From positions 1 through 32,497 of the forward strand of contig DASPJR010000066.1 in assembly GCA_035628505.1 (NCBI GenBank): 32,497 nucleotides of DNA. The letters are read 5' to 3'. The translations under genes and the position numbers were made by a program. The notes under the pieces are model-generated. The model saw nothing but the letters and a program-made list of their open reading frames with translations. It had not been told where the DNA came from and ran no database searches. Each line of letters starts with the position of its first letter. Within the stretch, counting starts at the first letter, position 1. This document shows, one piece after another, positions 22,800 through 30,995 of the stretch. This stretch comes from DASPJR01 sp035628505. GTDB lineage: Bacteria; Planctomycetota; SZUA-567; H5-PLA8.

Positions 22800-23849
22800 T
22801 TGGGCATCAGCATCGTAGACGTTGCCAAGCACGCGGGCACATCGCCCTCCACGGTGGCGCGCGTTGCCAACGGCAGCCCGCTTGTCGCCGCTGAGACTGT
22901 CGAACGCGTCAAGCGTGCGATGCAGGATCTCGGTTACGCCCCCGCTCCGCCCGCTCTGCGCCGTGGTCCCAAAACCGAAGCCAACCAGGGAATTCGCACC
23001 CGCAATATCGCCATGCTGCTGGTAGGCATGGAGGACGCGCTGGTTACCAAGCTCACCTCTCCAGGTCCGGTTGCGCAGGCGCTCGCCGAGCATGGCCTCA
23101 GCCTCATCTATGTGCCGATGAAAGACCCGTCGAACGTGCCGTCGATTATCAACCTCAAGCAGATTGATGGCGCGTTGATCCAGGGGCTTGAACCCAGCGG
23201 CAAAGCCGCACAGATTTTGCGCAAAATCCCGCTGGTGTGGATGCTCACGCGCCGTAGCGAATCATTCTGGGCCGATTCGGTCGAACCCGACAATCGAGCA
23301 GTCGGCGAGATGGCAGCCAATTACCTCATCAGCCGCGGACACAAGAATCTTGGCTATGTAAATGTTCAGACCGAGTACCCTGCTTTCCGCAAGCGCGGCG
23401 AAGCTTTCGCGTCGCACGCGAAGCTCTCCGGTGCAACCGTGGCGATGATCGAGAAGGGACCGGTGAACACCGATCCGGCGCTCACGCTGCTGCCCGACGA
23501 AGACGTTATGAAGGCGCACATATCGTCGCTGCTCAACTGCCGCCCGCAGCCCACCGCATTTTTCATTTCGTCGCCGCTGCCTTTTGCCTATGCAGCCTTT
23601 GCCGAACTGGGCGTGACGCCCGGACGCGATGTCGAAGTCATCTATGGCGACAATGCCGCGCTGCTTTACCCGTGGATCAAGCCGCGACCGGTCTGCATCG
23701 AAGTGGGCATCTCCACCATTGCGCACCGCGCCGTGGACCAGCTCGTGTGGCGCATTAAACATCCTAACGAGCCCGGCCCGATCCGCCTGGCGGTCTCTCC
23801 AACCTTGATGCTGCCCACCGGCAGCGGTCTGCTGCCTGCAGCGGACTGA
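22800..23849 (+). CDS. LacI-family transcriptional regulator
   Basis: Translation appears to start at a TTG (22800): a stop codon lies 24 bases upstream in frame, no ATG or GTG lies between, and AAGGGGG is 8 bases before it. The 349-residue protein has the LacI helix-turn-helix and hinge: SIVDVAKHAGTSPSTVARVANGS (residues 4-26), KRAMQDLGYAPAPPA. A periplasmic-binding-protein-like sensor domain follows (about 62-345: NIAMLLVG, DGALIQGL, DNRAVGEMAANYLISRGHKNLGYVN, ISTIAHRAVDQLVW). It should repress or activate carbohydrate genes in response to a sugar. The next gene (DUF6807-type) starts 26 bases downstream, so they probably form an operon; galM is divergent. The ligand is unknown. Confidence 0.93.
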   Translation: MGISIVDVAKHAGTSPSTVARVANGSPLVAAETVERVKRAMQDLGYAPAPPALRRGPKTEANQGIRTRNIAMLLVGMEDALVTKLTSPGPVAQALAEHGLSLIYVPMKDPSNVPSIINLKQIDGALIQGLEPSGKAAQILRKIPLVWMLTRRSESFWADSVEPDNRAVGEMAANYLISRGHKNLGYVNVQTEYPAFRKRGEAFASHAKLSGATVAMIEKGPVNTDPALTLLPDEDVMKAHISSLLNCRPQPTAFFISSPLPFAYAAFAELGVTPGRDVEVIYGDNAALLYPWIKPRPVCIEVGISTIAHRAVDQLVWRIKHPNEPGPIRLAVSPTLMLPTGSGLLPAAD

Positions 23850-23875
23850 ACTTTGTTTTCCCGATGAGGATATCC

Positions 23876-24847
23876 ATGCTGCGACGATTCAGCCCGCTTG
23901 CGCTTTTGCTTCTCACGTCGGTGCCGCTGCTGGCCGGCGATGCCGGCTTCGCGTTCCAGGACAAAGCCGGGGAGTATCTCGATGTATTGCTGGATGGCAA
24001 GCCGGCGGTGCGCTTCATGTACGCCTTTGATACGTCAACGCCCGCGCGCCAGCACGACACGTACAAACCTTATCTGCATGTTTTCGATGCCGAGGGCTTC
24101 GCGCCGATTACCAAGGGACCGGGCAGACAGTTTACGCATCATCGCGGCATTTTTATCGGCTGGAACAAAGTAACCGTCGATGGCAAGACGATGGATCTCT
24201 GGCATATGAAGAACACCAGCATGGTGCACCAGAAATTCGGCGAACAGAAAGCCGGAGCTGACAATGCGACGTTTACGGCACTCATCAATTGGAACGATGC
24301 CGCTAACAAACCTGTACTCGAAGAAGAGCGCACCTTTACGATCCGTCGCGGGCCGGCACCGCTGCGCCTGACGATCGATTTCACGTCAAAGCTCAAAGCC
24401 GCAAACGACACGAAGCTCGACGGCGATCCAGAGCACGCGGGAATTCACTACCGCCCGGCCGATGAAGTGGACAAATCGAAGACCGTCTATGTTTTCCCGA
24501 AAGAAAACGCAGAACCGACTAAAGAGGTCGATTACGCCTGGGTCGGCGAAACGTATTCACTTAAAGGAAAGCTGTACAGCATCGTCCACGTCAACCACCC
24601 TGGTAATCCTAAGAATACGCGCTATTCGGCATACCGCGATTACGGCCGCTTCGGCGCATTCCCAGTCACAACCATCAAGGCCGGCGAGACGGCGACGTTC
24701 AAATACCGCTTCCTGGTTGCCGACGGCGAGATGCCCAAGGCCGACGTTATCCAGAAGAGCGCCGACGAGTTCACGGGAGCTGCAACGCCCTCGCCCGTTC
24801 CGCCGCTGACGGTGAAAGCCGTGCCACCGCCGAAAGAAAAGAAGTGA
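23876..24847 (+). CDS. Exported DUF6807/PmoA-type protein
   Basis: The start at 23876 follows GAGGA by five bases; an ATG four codons earlier overlaps that site. The 323-residue product has a signal peptide (LALLLLTSVPLLAG). The mature part shows the DUF6807 ('methane oxygenase PmoA'-named) pattern: DGKPAVRFMYAFDTSTP, HDTYKPYLHVFDAEG, the conserved TKGPGRQFTHHRGIFIGWNKV and DLWHMK. Despite the name, the family is not a methane monooxygenase; it is a beta-rich secreted protein common in planctomycetes and Bacteroidetes, probably acting on carbohydrate. The HH pair in FTHHRG and the adjacent conserved motifs may form the active or metal site. It is the second gene after the LacI-type regulator, and its stop codon lies within a tandem heptamer array. 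Confidence 0.85.
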   Translation: MLRRFSPLALLLLTSVPLLAGDAGFAFQDKAGEYLDVLLDGKPAVRFMYAFDTSTPARQHDTYKPYLHVFDAEGFAPITKGPGRQFTHHRGIFIGWNKVTVDGKTMDLWHMKNTSMVHQKFGEQKAGADNATFTALINWNDAANKPVLEEERTFTIRRGPAPLRLTIDFTSKLKAANDTKLDGDPEHAGIHYRPADEVDKSKTVYVFPKENAEPTKEVDYAWVGETYSLKGKLYSIVHVNHPGNPKNTRYSAYRDYGRFGAFPVTTIKAGETATFKYRFLVADGEMPKADVIQKSADEFTGAATPSPVPPLTVKAVPPPKEKK

Positions 24848-24906
24848 CGAGTGATGAGTGATGAGTGATGAGTGATGAGTGATGAGTGATGAGTGACGAG
24901 TGACGA
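24844..24906. repeat. Tandem heptanucleotide array (GTGATGA)n
   Basis: Nine consecutive 7-base units: one GTGACGA, six GTGATGA, then two GTGACGA. The array overlaps the stop codon of the DUF6807-type gene at its left edge and ends one base before the stop codon of the convergent hydrolase gene, filling the whole gap between them. Confidence 0.97.
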
Positions 24907-24907
24907 A

Positions 24908-25831
24908 CTACACCTTCTGCTCAATAAAATCCAGAATCTTCGCACATAGCTCCTCGCGCCAGCCGCGGGAGTAGAAATTGTGGTTGGCGCCTTGGATCGT
25001 TTGAAAGTGCGTCCGGTCGCGCGCGCCCATTCCCTTTTGATGTAACTTTTCGAAATGCGTGCGAGCGAGCGCGGCTTCTTCATCGCCGCTGCCCCAGATG
25101 AAAAGCGCGGGGCCTTTCCAGCTCAGCAGTTCTTTTTCAATGTCGCGTGCGCTGTCTTTTAAGTTGCGCTCGCCCGCTGCGGGCTTCTCCGACGCGCTGA
25201 CATTTTTCTTCACGCGATCGACGTTGATCTCACCCTTCAGCAGCCGCAGCCACGTATTTGGCGAAAGCGCTTTGGCGGCGTAGTTCTTGATATTCTTCCA
25301 GCGGCGCTTCTGTTCGAATTCTTTCGAGCGCGCGGGCTGAAACGGGAGCGTGGAAATGGCGATGACGCCGACGTTACATTGCGGATTGCGGATTGCGGAT
25401 TGCGGATTGGCTTGCGACACCGCGCCAAGCGCAACATTTCCACCGGAGCAGAGGCCCAGAATGAATGTTTGATCAGCGGGCGACTGTGCAAGAGCAGCGG
25501 CAACTGCAATCATGTCGTCAAGAGTAGTGGAATCAAACTGACCCCGAGAGTCTCCACGCGCGGGCATTTCAACTCTGGCGCATTCCCATCCGGCCCCGGA
25601 TAAGCGACTCGCCAGGAACACTAATAAATCGGCGGGCCCGCAACGTGTGCCGCTCCAGCCGGGAACAATAATAATGCGCCCCTTGGTGTGAGTTTTTGGG
25701 TAATGAAATGTAATGGGAAATGCGGAAAGGGCCTCTCGAACAGCTCTGCGCTCATTTCCAAAGTCAGCTTCGGCATCCAACTCGCTCTCAGTACTTTTTA
25801 TTTGAAACGCGACGTCGGCAGGCAAGTTCAT
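24908..25831 (-). CDS. Alpha/beta hydrolase
   Basis: I use the ATG at 25831, eight bases after GGAG; a TTG two codons earlier is possible. The 307-residue protein is an alpha/beta-hydrolase-fold enzyme: an early strand IIIVPGWSGTRCGP (oxyanion-hole loop), the nucleophile elbow FILGLCSGGNVA (GxSxG with Ser), an acidic residue in FIWGSGDEE and the His in IQGANHNFYSRGW. The lid region is rich in Lys/Arg (EFEQKRRWKNIKNYAAKALS). The substrate is unknown; esterase or acyltransferase roles are possible. The coding sequence contains four exact GCGGATT units (25381-25408), giving the SAIRNPQ peptide typical of inserted repeats. Seven is not a multiple of three, so a change of unit number would shift the frame. 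Confidence 0.85.
   Translation of the reverse strand: MNLPADVAFQIKSTESELDAEADFGNERRAVREALSAFPITFHYPKTHTKGRIIIVPGWSGTRCGPADLLVFLASRLSGAGWECARVEMPARGDSRGQFDSTTLDDMIAVAAALAQSPADQTFILGLCSGGNVALGAVSQANPQSAIRNPQCNVGVIAISTLPFQPARSKEFEQKRRWKNIKNYAAKALSPNTWLRLLKGEINVDRVKKNVSASEKPAAGERNLKDSARDIEKELLSWKGPALFIWGSGDEEAALARTHFEKLHQKGMGARDRTHFQTIQGANHNFYSRGWREELCAKILDFIEQKV
25381..25408. repeat. Intragenic heptamer array (GCGGATT)4
   Basis: Four perfect copies of GCGGATT, preceded by ATT and followed by GG, within the alpha/beta hydrolase gene (reverse strand). They encode QSAIRNPQ-like residues just after the nucleophile region. Confidence 0.95.
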
Positions 25832-25940
25832 CAGCAAACTCCGTCTGCGGCGCTATGGATGCGAGGATGCGACGCAAGCTTCTTAATGGAGTATACAGCG
25901 CGCGCGCACGCTTGGTCGCACACTATTTCGTGAGTTTAAA

Positions 25941-25974
25941 CGCGGCGTTCATCGCGTCTTGGCGGTTCGTCACC
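25941..25974. repeat. Dispersed repeat, CGTCTTGGCGGTTCG type
   Basis: CGCGGCGTTCATCGCGTCTT followed by GGCGGTTCGTCACC lies between the lptB stop and the hydrolase start, in the middle of a 167-base gap that otherwise shows no gene. Confidence 0.5.
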
Positions 25975-25998
25975 GGTCACTCGCCACCTCACATCAAT

Positions 25999-27144
25999 TT
26001 AGAAATCGAGCCGGAAGTCGTATCCGAGGTAGCGCGAGCGCGCTTCGGCGTTGTCGACGATCTCGCGTGGCGGGCCGTGGATCCAGATCTTGCCTTCGTC
26101 CATGATGTACGTGCGGTCGGTGATCGCCAGTGTCTCGCGCACGTTATGGTCCGTCAGCAGCACGCCCACGTTCTTTGATTTAAGCACGCGCAGGATGCCC
26201 TGAATTTCGCTCACCGCAATCGGATCGATGCCAGCAAACGGTTCATCAAAAAGCACGATCTTGGGATTGAGGCTCATCGCGCGCGCGATTTCCAGGCGCC
26301 GGCGTTCACCGCCGGAGAGCACCGCCGCCATGCTCTTGCGCACGACACCCAGGCCTAGGCTTGAGATCAGTTCTTCCACCTTTGCCTTGCGCTTCTCGCG
26401 CGAAGGTTCCTGCAGTTCAAGGACGGCCAGCAAATTTTCTTCGACGGTCATGCGCTGAAAGACGCTTGGCTGCTGCGCCAGGTAGCCAATGCCGCGGTTG
26501 GCGCGGTCATACATCGGCGCGCGCGTGATGTCGCGGTGTTCAAACGTCACCGTGCCGCCATCCGGATGCAGCAAGCCCATGATCATACGGAAGGTCGTCG
26601 TCTTACCGGCGCCGTTGCGGCCCAGCAGTCCCACGATCTCGCCGGCGCCGACCTGCAGATCTACGCCCGTGACGACGGTTCGCTTTCCAAACTTTTTGAT
26701 CAGACCCTTTGCCTCGAGCACCGCGTCCGGCTGCTTGACCGGAACCGAGCCGGTCACGCGGCGCAACTGCGCGCTGGAGGAAATCGGCATCACGCCTGAG
26801 CGCAGCGGCAACATCTGGTCGAGAGAGGAGTCGTCCGGAAGCGGCTCGCCCGAAAACGGCGAGTCCGGTTTGGGCGCCAGGGGGACAACTTTTTTCGGTT
26901 CGTCTTTCAGCACAGGTGGCGCGGACTGGATCAGCGTCGGCTCGGACGACGTAGTGTTTTCCGGCAGTCCTGAACTCTCCGTCAGCACCGGCGGCGACAT
27001 CATCAGCGTGGCTTCGGCAGGCGTATTCAGCAGAGTCGGTTCGCTGCTGCTTGAACTCTTCTCCGCCTCCGGCACGGGTGCGCTGTCGCTCGCGGTATCG
27101 CGCGGCTTGTCGACTGGCAAATTGTTCGGATCAGGCTGAATCAA
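25999..27144 (-). CDS. lptB: LptB-type ABC ATPase (LPS export) with disordered N-terminal extension
   Basis: The C-terminal ~240 residues are an ABC ATPase closely resembling LptB: Walker A GRNGAGKTT, Q-loop GYLAQQPSVFQRMTVEENL (the LptB hallmark), signature LSGGERRRLEIARA, Walker B IVLFDEPFAGID and the switch His in LLTDHNVRE. LptB powers lipopolysaccharide transport from inner to outer membrane with LptF/G. Upstream lies a Ser/Pro/Glu-rich, low-complexity region of about 140 residues containing SEPTLLNTP and SEPTLIQSAPP, which normal LptB (about 240 residues) lacks. The start is uncertain: I chose the TTG at 27144, beyond the lepB stop (27180), with AGGAG 12 bases before it; longer and shorter starts exist. 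No lptF/G or lptA gene is adjacent. Confidence 0.88.
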   Translation of the reverse strand: MIQPDPNNLPVDKPRDTASDSAPVPEAEKSSSSSEPTLLNTPAEATLMMSPPVLTESSGLPENTTSSEPTLIQSAPPVLKDEPKKVVPLAPKPDSPFSGEPLPDDSSLDQMLPLRSGVMPISSSAQLRRVTGSVPVKQPDAVLEAKGLIKKFGKRTVVTGVDLQVGAGEIVGLLGRNGAGKTTTFRMIMGLLHPDGGTVTFEHRDITRAPMYDRANRGIGYLAQQPSVFQRMTVEENLLAVLELQEPSREKRKAKVEELISSLGLGVVRKSMAAVLSGGERRRLEIARAMSLNPKIVLFDEPFAGIDPIAVSEIQGILRVLKSKNVGVLLTDHNVRETLAITDRTYIMDEGKIWIHGPPREIVDNAEARSRYLGYDFRLDF

Positions 27145-27179
27145 GTCCGCTGAACGCTCCTGAAATCTTGTTGCGATGA

Positions 27180-28898
27180 CTACTTTATAAACCGCCAGCG
27201 CGACGGTGGCCACCACACAAAAGAGGCCCGACCGATCAATTCTTCCTTCGGCACCGTTCCCCACGTGCGGCTGTCTTTGGAAGATGGTGAATTGTCTCCG
27301 AACATCAGGTAATTGTCCTGCGGCAGCCGTGTGACGAGAGTCGTGCCTTCATCCTCGAAATTGCGTAAAGACGGCTGCATCGTGTTCTGCCGCGAAGACA
27401 TTTGGATCTGAGTCGTATCCGAAAGGTAATACAGATCCCTGAAGATATTCAATTGCTTCAGCGTTCCCTTAAGGCCTTTGAACGACACGGTGATGATGCT
27501 GCTGTTCTTGAATGCCGCCGTTCCCGCGGGCTTGACCTCGACGAACGTTTTTTCAACCTGCTGGCCATCAAGCATCGCAGTGACTGTCCCATCTACGTAC
27601 GCGAGCGACAGCGTGTGGCGCCCGGGACTGAGCACCGGTACGAGCTTGCTGACTGGATGAACCGTGCTGCCGGTCCCCTCGACGGCTGGAAAGCTATCCG
27701 CTCCACCCAAAGTCCAGAGCGCGCTGTGCAGAGCGCTTCCCAATTGAATCTGCATCGCGCCGGCGGTCTGAACATCGATCTCCATTTCTAGCTTGAGATC
27801 GTTCATAATCATGTTGCCGCCTTTGAAGGTATTGAACAGCTCCGGCATGATCTGCGGCTTGCCATCCAGGCGCGGTCCGCCGAGCGGAAAGAGCACTTGC
27901 CTGCAATTTGAACACTGCACGCCGTTGCAGCTGTGTTCGATGTACGCGGTCATATGCTCGGTTTTCTGATCGGGCATGCGAACTTTTGAGCCCTCGGGGC
28001 TCTTCGCAGCCGGACAGTCCAGGTGCCGGAACGGCCAGCGCCCCTGCTTCACATAGATATTGGTGATTGGGTATTTGTACGTGAGCTTTACCGCATCGGC
28101 GGCATCGATCTGTAGGCCGTGGTCGAGCGCTTTTCCGCCTGTGTTTCCAGTGACTTCCCACGGAAACGCAAGATCCTCAAGCTGGGCCTGAATGGCTTCT
28201 GCATTGGGATCATTTTTCGCCGGTAGCTCGTGGCGCTGCTTCTTCCACGCTTCATTGATCGGATACCAGAGGACGTCCTGAATATCCGCATTCTCGTCGT
28301 TCTTGCGGATGATCTGGTCGGCTCCGGCCTCGCGCCTGAACAGATCGCCGCCTGAAACTACGATGGTTTCGCCGGGCAAACCTACAAGACGCTTAATATA
28401 ATTAATTTTCTTACTGGCGCGTTTTTGGCGAACAGCGCCCTCGTCGTCCCGGGTGACGATTTCCCAATCTTCGTTGTAGTAGAAAACGACCACTTCGAAT
28501 CGTTTGGGCTCGCCGGCAACCGCGCCGTTGATCCAGGAAAAACCAATGCCGCCGATGACGGCAATCGTCAGTAGCGCCCACTTGATGATGCTTTTGGTGC
28601 GCTGATGCGCCTTCGAGGCGAAAAAACCGATGATGATCAGTACTGCCGCCACCGCGAGCACGATGCCGACCGTTTTCGGATCGACGTACGCGAGCTTATT
28701 GGTAACGATGCGATCGCCGTAGTCTTCATGGCCAATCAGCGTGGGCTCCATCGAGCCGGATGGAATTTTAAAGGGTTCGAGAACGTAAAAACGGCCGAGC
28801 AGAATTGAGCAGATCAGAAAGCCCAGTCCCCACATCGAATCCCAGAAGGACTGTTCCGGCTTCTTTTCTTTGTTCGCGTCGTCTGCCGCTGCCGCCAT
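27180..28898 (-). CDS. lepB: Signal peptidase I with large insertions
   Basis: The 572-residue protein cleaves signal peptides from exported proteins at the membrane's outer face. The first transmembrane segment (about 24-40) is followed by the catalytic serine motif IPSGSMEPT (S49). The general-base Lys is in INYIKRLVGLPGE (K169), and the last box is NYLMFGDNSPSSKDSR (529-544). Two extra transmembrane segments (about 76-94 and 103-122) lie between Ser and Lys. Between the Lys box and the last box is an insertion of roughly 340 residues, with a four-cysteine cluster (C295, C324, C329, C332) and a beta-rich LamG-like part. E. coli LepB is about 324 residues. It follows lepA, the classical lepA-lepB order. 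Confidence 0.95.
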   Translation of the reverse strand: MAAAADDANKEKKPEQSFWDSMWGLGFLICSILLGRFYVLEPFKIPSGSMEPTLIGHEDYGDRIVTNKLAYVDPKTVGIVLAVAAVLIIIGFFASKAHQRTKSIIKWALLTIAVIGGIGFSWINGAVAGEPKRFEVVVFYYNEDWEIVTRDDEGAVRQKRASKKINYIKRLVGLPGETIVVSGGDLFRREAGADQIIRKNDENADIQDVLWYPINEAWKKQRHELPAKNDPNAEAIQAQLEDLAFPWEVTGNTGGKALDHGLQIDAADAVKLTYKYPITNIYVKQGRWPFRHLDCPAAKSPEGSKVRMPDQKTEHMTAYIEHSCNGVQCSNCRQVLFPLGGPRLDGKPQIMPELFNTFKGGNMIMNDLKLEMEIDVQTAGAMQIQLGSALHSALWTLGGADSFPAVEGTGSTVHPVSKLVPVLSPGRHTLSLAYVDGTVTAMLDGQQVEKTFVEVKPAGTAAFKNSSIITVSFKGLKGTLKQLNIFRDLYYLSDTTQIQMSSRQNTMQPSLRNFEDEGTTLVTRLPQDNYLMFGDNSPSSKDSRTWGTVPKEELIGRASFVWWPPSRWRFIK

Positions 28899-28988
28899 TC
28901 ATCTCACCTTAGTAGAGCAGGCACTTTCCACCCGCTTCACCACAACTGAAAAGACGCCTGTCCCCGCCCTTCCGCTAATTATTCTCCC

Positions 28989-29025
28989 GCCGTTCTTTGC
29001 GTTCTTAGCGTCTTTGCGTGAGCCC
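28989..29025. repeat. Dispersed repeat, TTCTTTGCGTTCTTAGCGTC type, between lepA and lepB
   Basis: CGTTCTTTGCGTTCTTAGCG followed by TCTTTGCGTGAGCCCG lies in the 131-base lepA-lepB gap, ending just before the lepA stop. It belongs to the same broad class of purine/pyrimidine-biased intergenic repeats as the CACAGAGG family. Confidence 0.6.
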
Positions 29026-29029
29026 GCCG

Positions 29030-30856
29030 TTAATCTTCCCCGTCGTCCCGGTTGTCCAGCACGGCCAGGAACGCCTCCTGCGGTACTTCGACCGCACCAA
29101 TGTTCCGGCTGCGCATCTTCTTTTTGCCTTCCTTCTGCTTCTCGAGCAGCTTGCGCTTTCGCGTGATGTCGCCGCCGTAGCATTTGCTCGTCACGTCCTT
29201 CGCTGTCGCCGAGATGCTTTCGCGCGCGATGATCTTTCCGCCGATCGCCGCCTGCAGCGCGATGACGAACAGATGCCGCGGAATCTGCTTGCGCAGGCGG
29301 ATCAGCACTTTTCGCGCGCGCTGCTCGGCCGTCTGCCGGTGGCAGATCATCGAGAGTGCGTCGACCGGCGTACCGTGAACGAGAATGTCGACCTTCGCCA
29401 GGTCCGCCTCGTGGTAGCCGATGAAATGGTAATCCATCGTGCCGTAACCTTTGGTCGCCGACTTCAGCTTGTCGTAGAAGTCGAAGACGATTTCAGCCAG
29501 CGGCAGTTCGTATTCGACGATCACGCGTTTGCTGCCGATGTATTCCTGCTTGAGGAATTTTCCGCGGCGGTCTTCGGCGAGTTTGATGGCTGATCCAATG
29601 TGCTCGGTCGGGACAATAATCTGCACCTGCGCGATCGGCTCGCGATAGGCGTTGATCTTTGACGGGTCCGGCGCTTTGCTCGGCGAGGTGATCAAAATCG
29701 TGCTCTTGTCGTTGAGCTCGATTTCGTACGTCACGTTCGGCGCGGTCTGGACCAGTTCGAGATTGAACTCGCGCTCAAGCCGCTCCTGCACGATTTCCAT
29801 GTGCAGCAGCCCCAGGAATCCGCAGCGGAAACCAAAGCCCAGCGCGTCCGAATTTTCCGCCTGGTAGATAAAGGCGCTGTCGTTGAGAGCCAGCTTGTCG
29901 AGCGCGCGCTTCAGGGATTCGAATGAATTCGCGTTCGCCGGAAACAATCCGCAGAACACCATCGGCTTGGGTTCTTTGTAGCCCGGAAGCGGAGGAATCG
30001 AACCCTTCAGCGTCAGCGCCGATTCGATCGTATCGCCGACTTTCACTTCATGGATGTCTTTCAAGGTCGCGGTGAGATAACCCACGTCGCCGGCCACGAG
30101 CAAATCGCATGGCGTCGGCTTGGGACGGAAGCGGCCGATCTCGGCGATTTCATACGTCTGACCCGAGTGATGCATGCGGATCTTGTCGCCCTTTTTCACC
30201 TTGCCGTCGACGATTCGCACATAGGTAATCACGCCGCGGTAGTCATCGTACTTGCAGTCGAAAATCAGCGCGCGCAGCGGCGCCGTTTCGTCCCCCTTGG
30301 GCTTGCTGATCTGCGTGACAACCGCTTCCAGGATTTCGTCGACGCCGATGCCTTCTTTACCGCTCGCGAGGATGCAGCGTTCCTGCTGAATGCCGAGCAC
30401 CTGTTCGACTTCCGCCGCGCTCGCGTCGATCTGCGCCGAGGCCAGGTCGATCTTGTTGAGCACCGGGACAATGTCGAGATGATGTTCGCTGGCCAGCAGC
30501 GCGTTGGCGACTGTCTGCGCTTCAACGCCCTGCGTGGCGTCGACCAGAAGGAGCGCGCCCTCGCAGGCGGCCAGGCTGCGTGAGACTTCGTAGTTGAAGT
30601 CCACGTGGCCGGGCGTGTCGATCAGGTTGAGCGTATAAAGCTTGCCGTCGCTGGGGCGCTTGTAATCGATCGTAACCGCGCTGGCCTTGATGGTGATGCC
30701 GCGTTCGCGTTCAAGGTCCATGTCATCGAGCATCTGATTGTGAAACTCACGCTCGGTGATTGCGCCGCATTTCAGCAGGAGGCGGTCGGCGAGCGTCGAT
30801 TTGCCGTGATCGATGTGTGCGATGATGCAGAAATTACGTGTCAGTTCAGTGCTCAT
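29030..30856 (-). CDS. lepA: Elongation factor 4 (LepA), translational GTPase
   Basis: The 608-residue protein has the EF4 order: G domain with CIIAHIDHGKSTLADRLL (G1, about 8-25), ERGITIKASAVTI (switch I/G2), DTPGHVDFNYE (G3) and LNKIDL (G4); then the EF-Tu-like domain II, domains III and V, and the LepA-specific C-terminal domain (MICHRQTAEQRARKVLIRLRKQIPRHLF, GGDITRKRKLLEKQKEGKKKMR). LepA is a ribosomal GTPase thought to help 30S initiation/biogenesis or back-translocation under ionic stress. Length matches the usual ~600 residues. It precedes lepB on the same strand. A hairpin with a T-rich tail on this strand (30880-30920) lies just upstream of the start. Confidence 0.98.
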   Translation of the reverse strand: MSTELTRNFCIIAHIDHGKSTLADRLLLKCGAITEREFHNQMLDDMDLERERGITIKASAVTIDYKRPSDGKLYTLNLIDTPGHVDFNYEVSRSLAACEGALLLVDATQGVEAQTVANALLASEHHLDIVPVLNKIDLASAQIDASAAEVEQVLGIQQERCILASGKEGIGVDEILEAVVTQISKPKGDETAPLRALIFDCKYDDYRGVITYVRIVDGKVKKGDKIRMHHSGQTYEIAEIGRFRPKPTPCDLLVAGDVGYLTATLKDIHEVKVGDTIESALTLKGSIPPLPGYKEPKPMVFCGLFPANANSFESLKRALDKLALNDSAFIYQAENSDALGFGFRCGFLGLLHMEIVQERLEREFNLELVQTAPNVTYEIELNDKSTILITSPSKAPDPSKINAYREPIAQVQIIVPTEHIGSAIKLAEDRRGKFLKQEYIGSKRVIVEYELPLAEIVFDFYDKLKSATKGYGTMDYHFIGYHEADLAKVDILVHGTPVDALSMICHRQTAEQRARKVLIRLRKQIPRHLFVIALQAAIGGKIIARESISATAKDVTSKCYGGDITRKRKLLEKQKEGKKKMRSRNIGAVEVPQEAFLAVLDNRDDGED

Positions 30857-30879
30857 ACGGCGGTGCTTTTAGTTCTCAT

Positions 30880-30920
30880 CTGAAAACAAAACAACAAGCG
30901 CCCGGCACATTGCCGGGCGC
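30880..30920 (-). terminator. Hairpin with T-rich tail just upstream of lepA
   Basis: GCGCCCGGCA (30898-30907) pairs with TGCCGGGCGC (30911-30920). On the reverse strand it is followed by TTGTTGTTTTGTTTTCA, as an intrinsic terminator would be. No reverse-strand gene was found upstream to need one, so it could be an attenuator in the lepA leader. Confidence 0.6.
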
Positions 30921-30995
30921 AGAGGAAAAAGTGTACACCCTGCCGCGCGAAATTCCAGACTATAAAGACCGAGGAAACAGCAACGGCGCACGACT

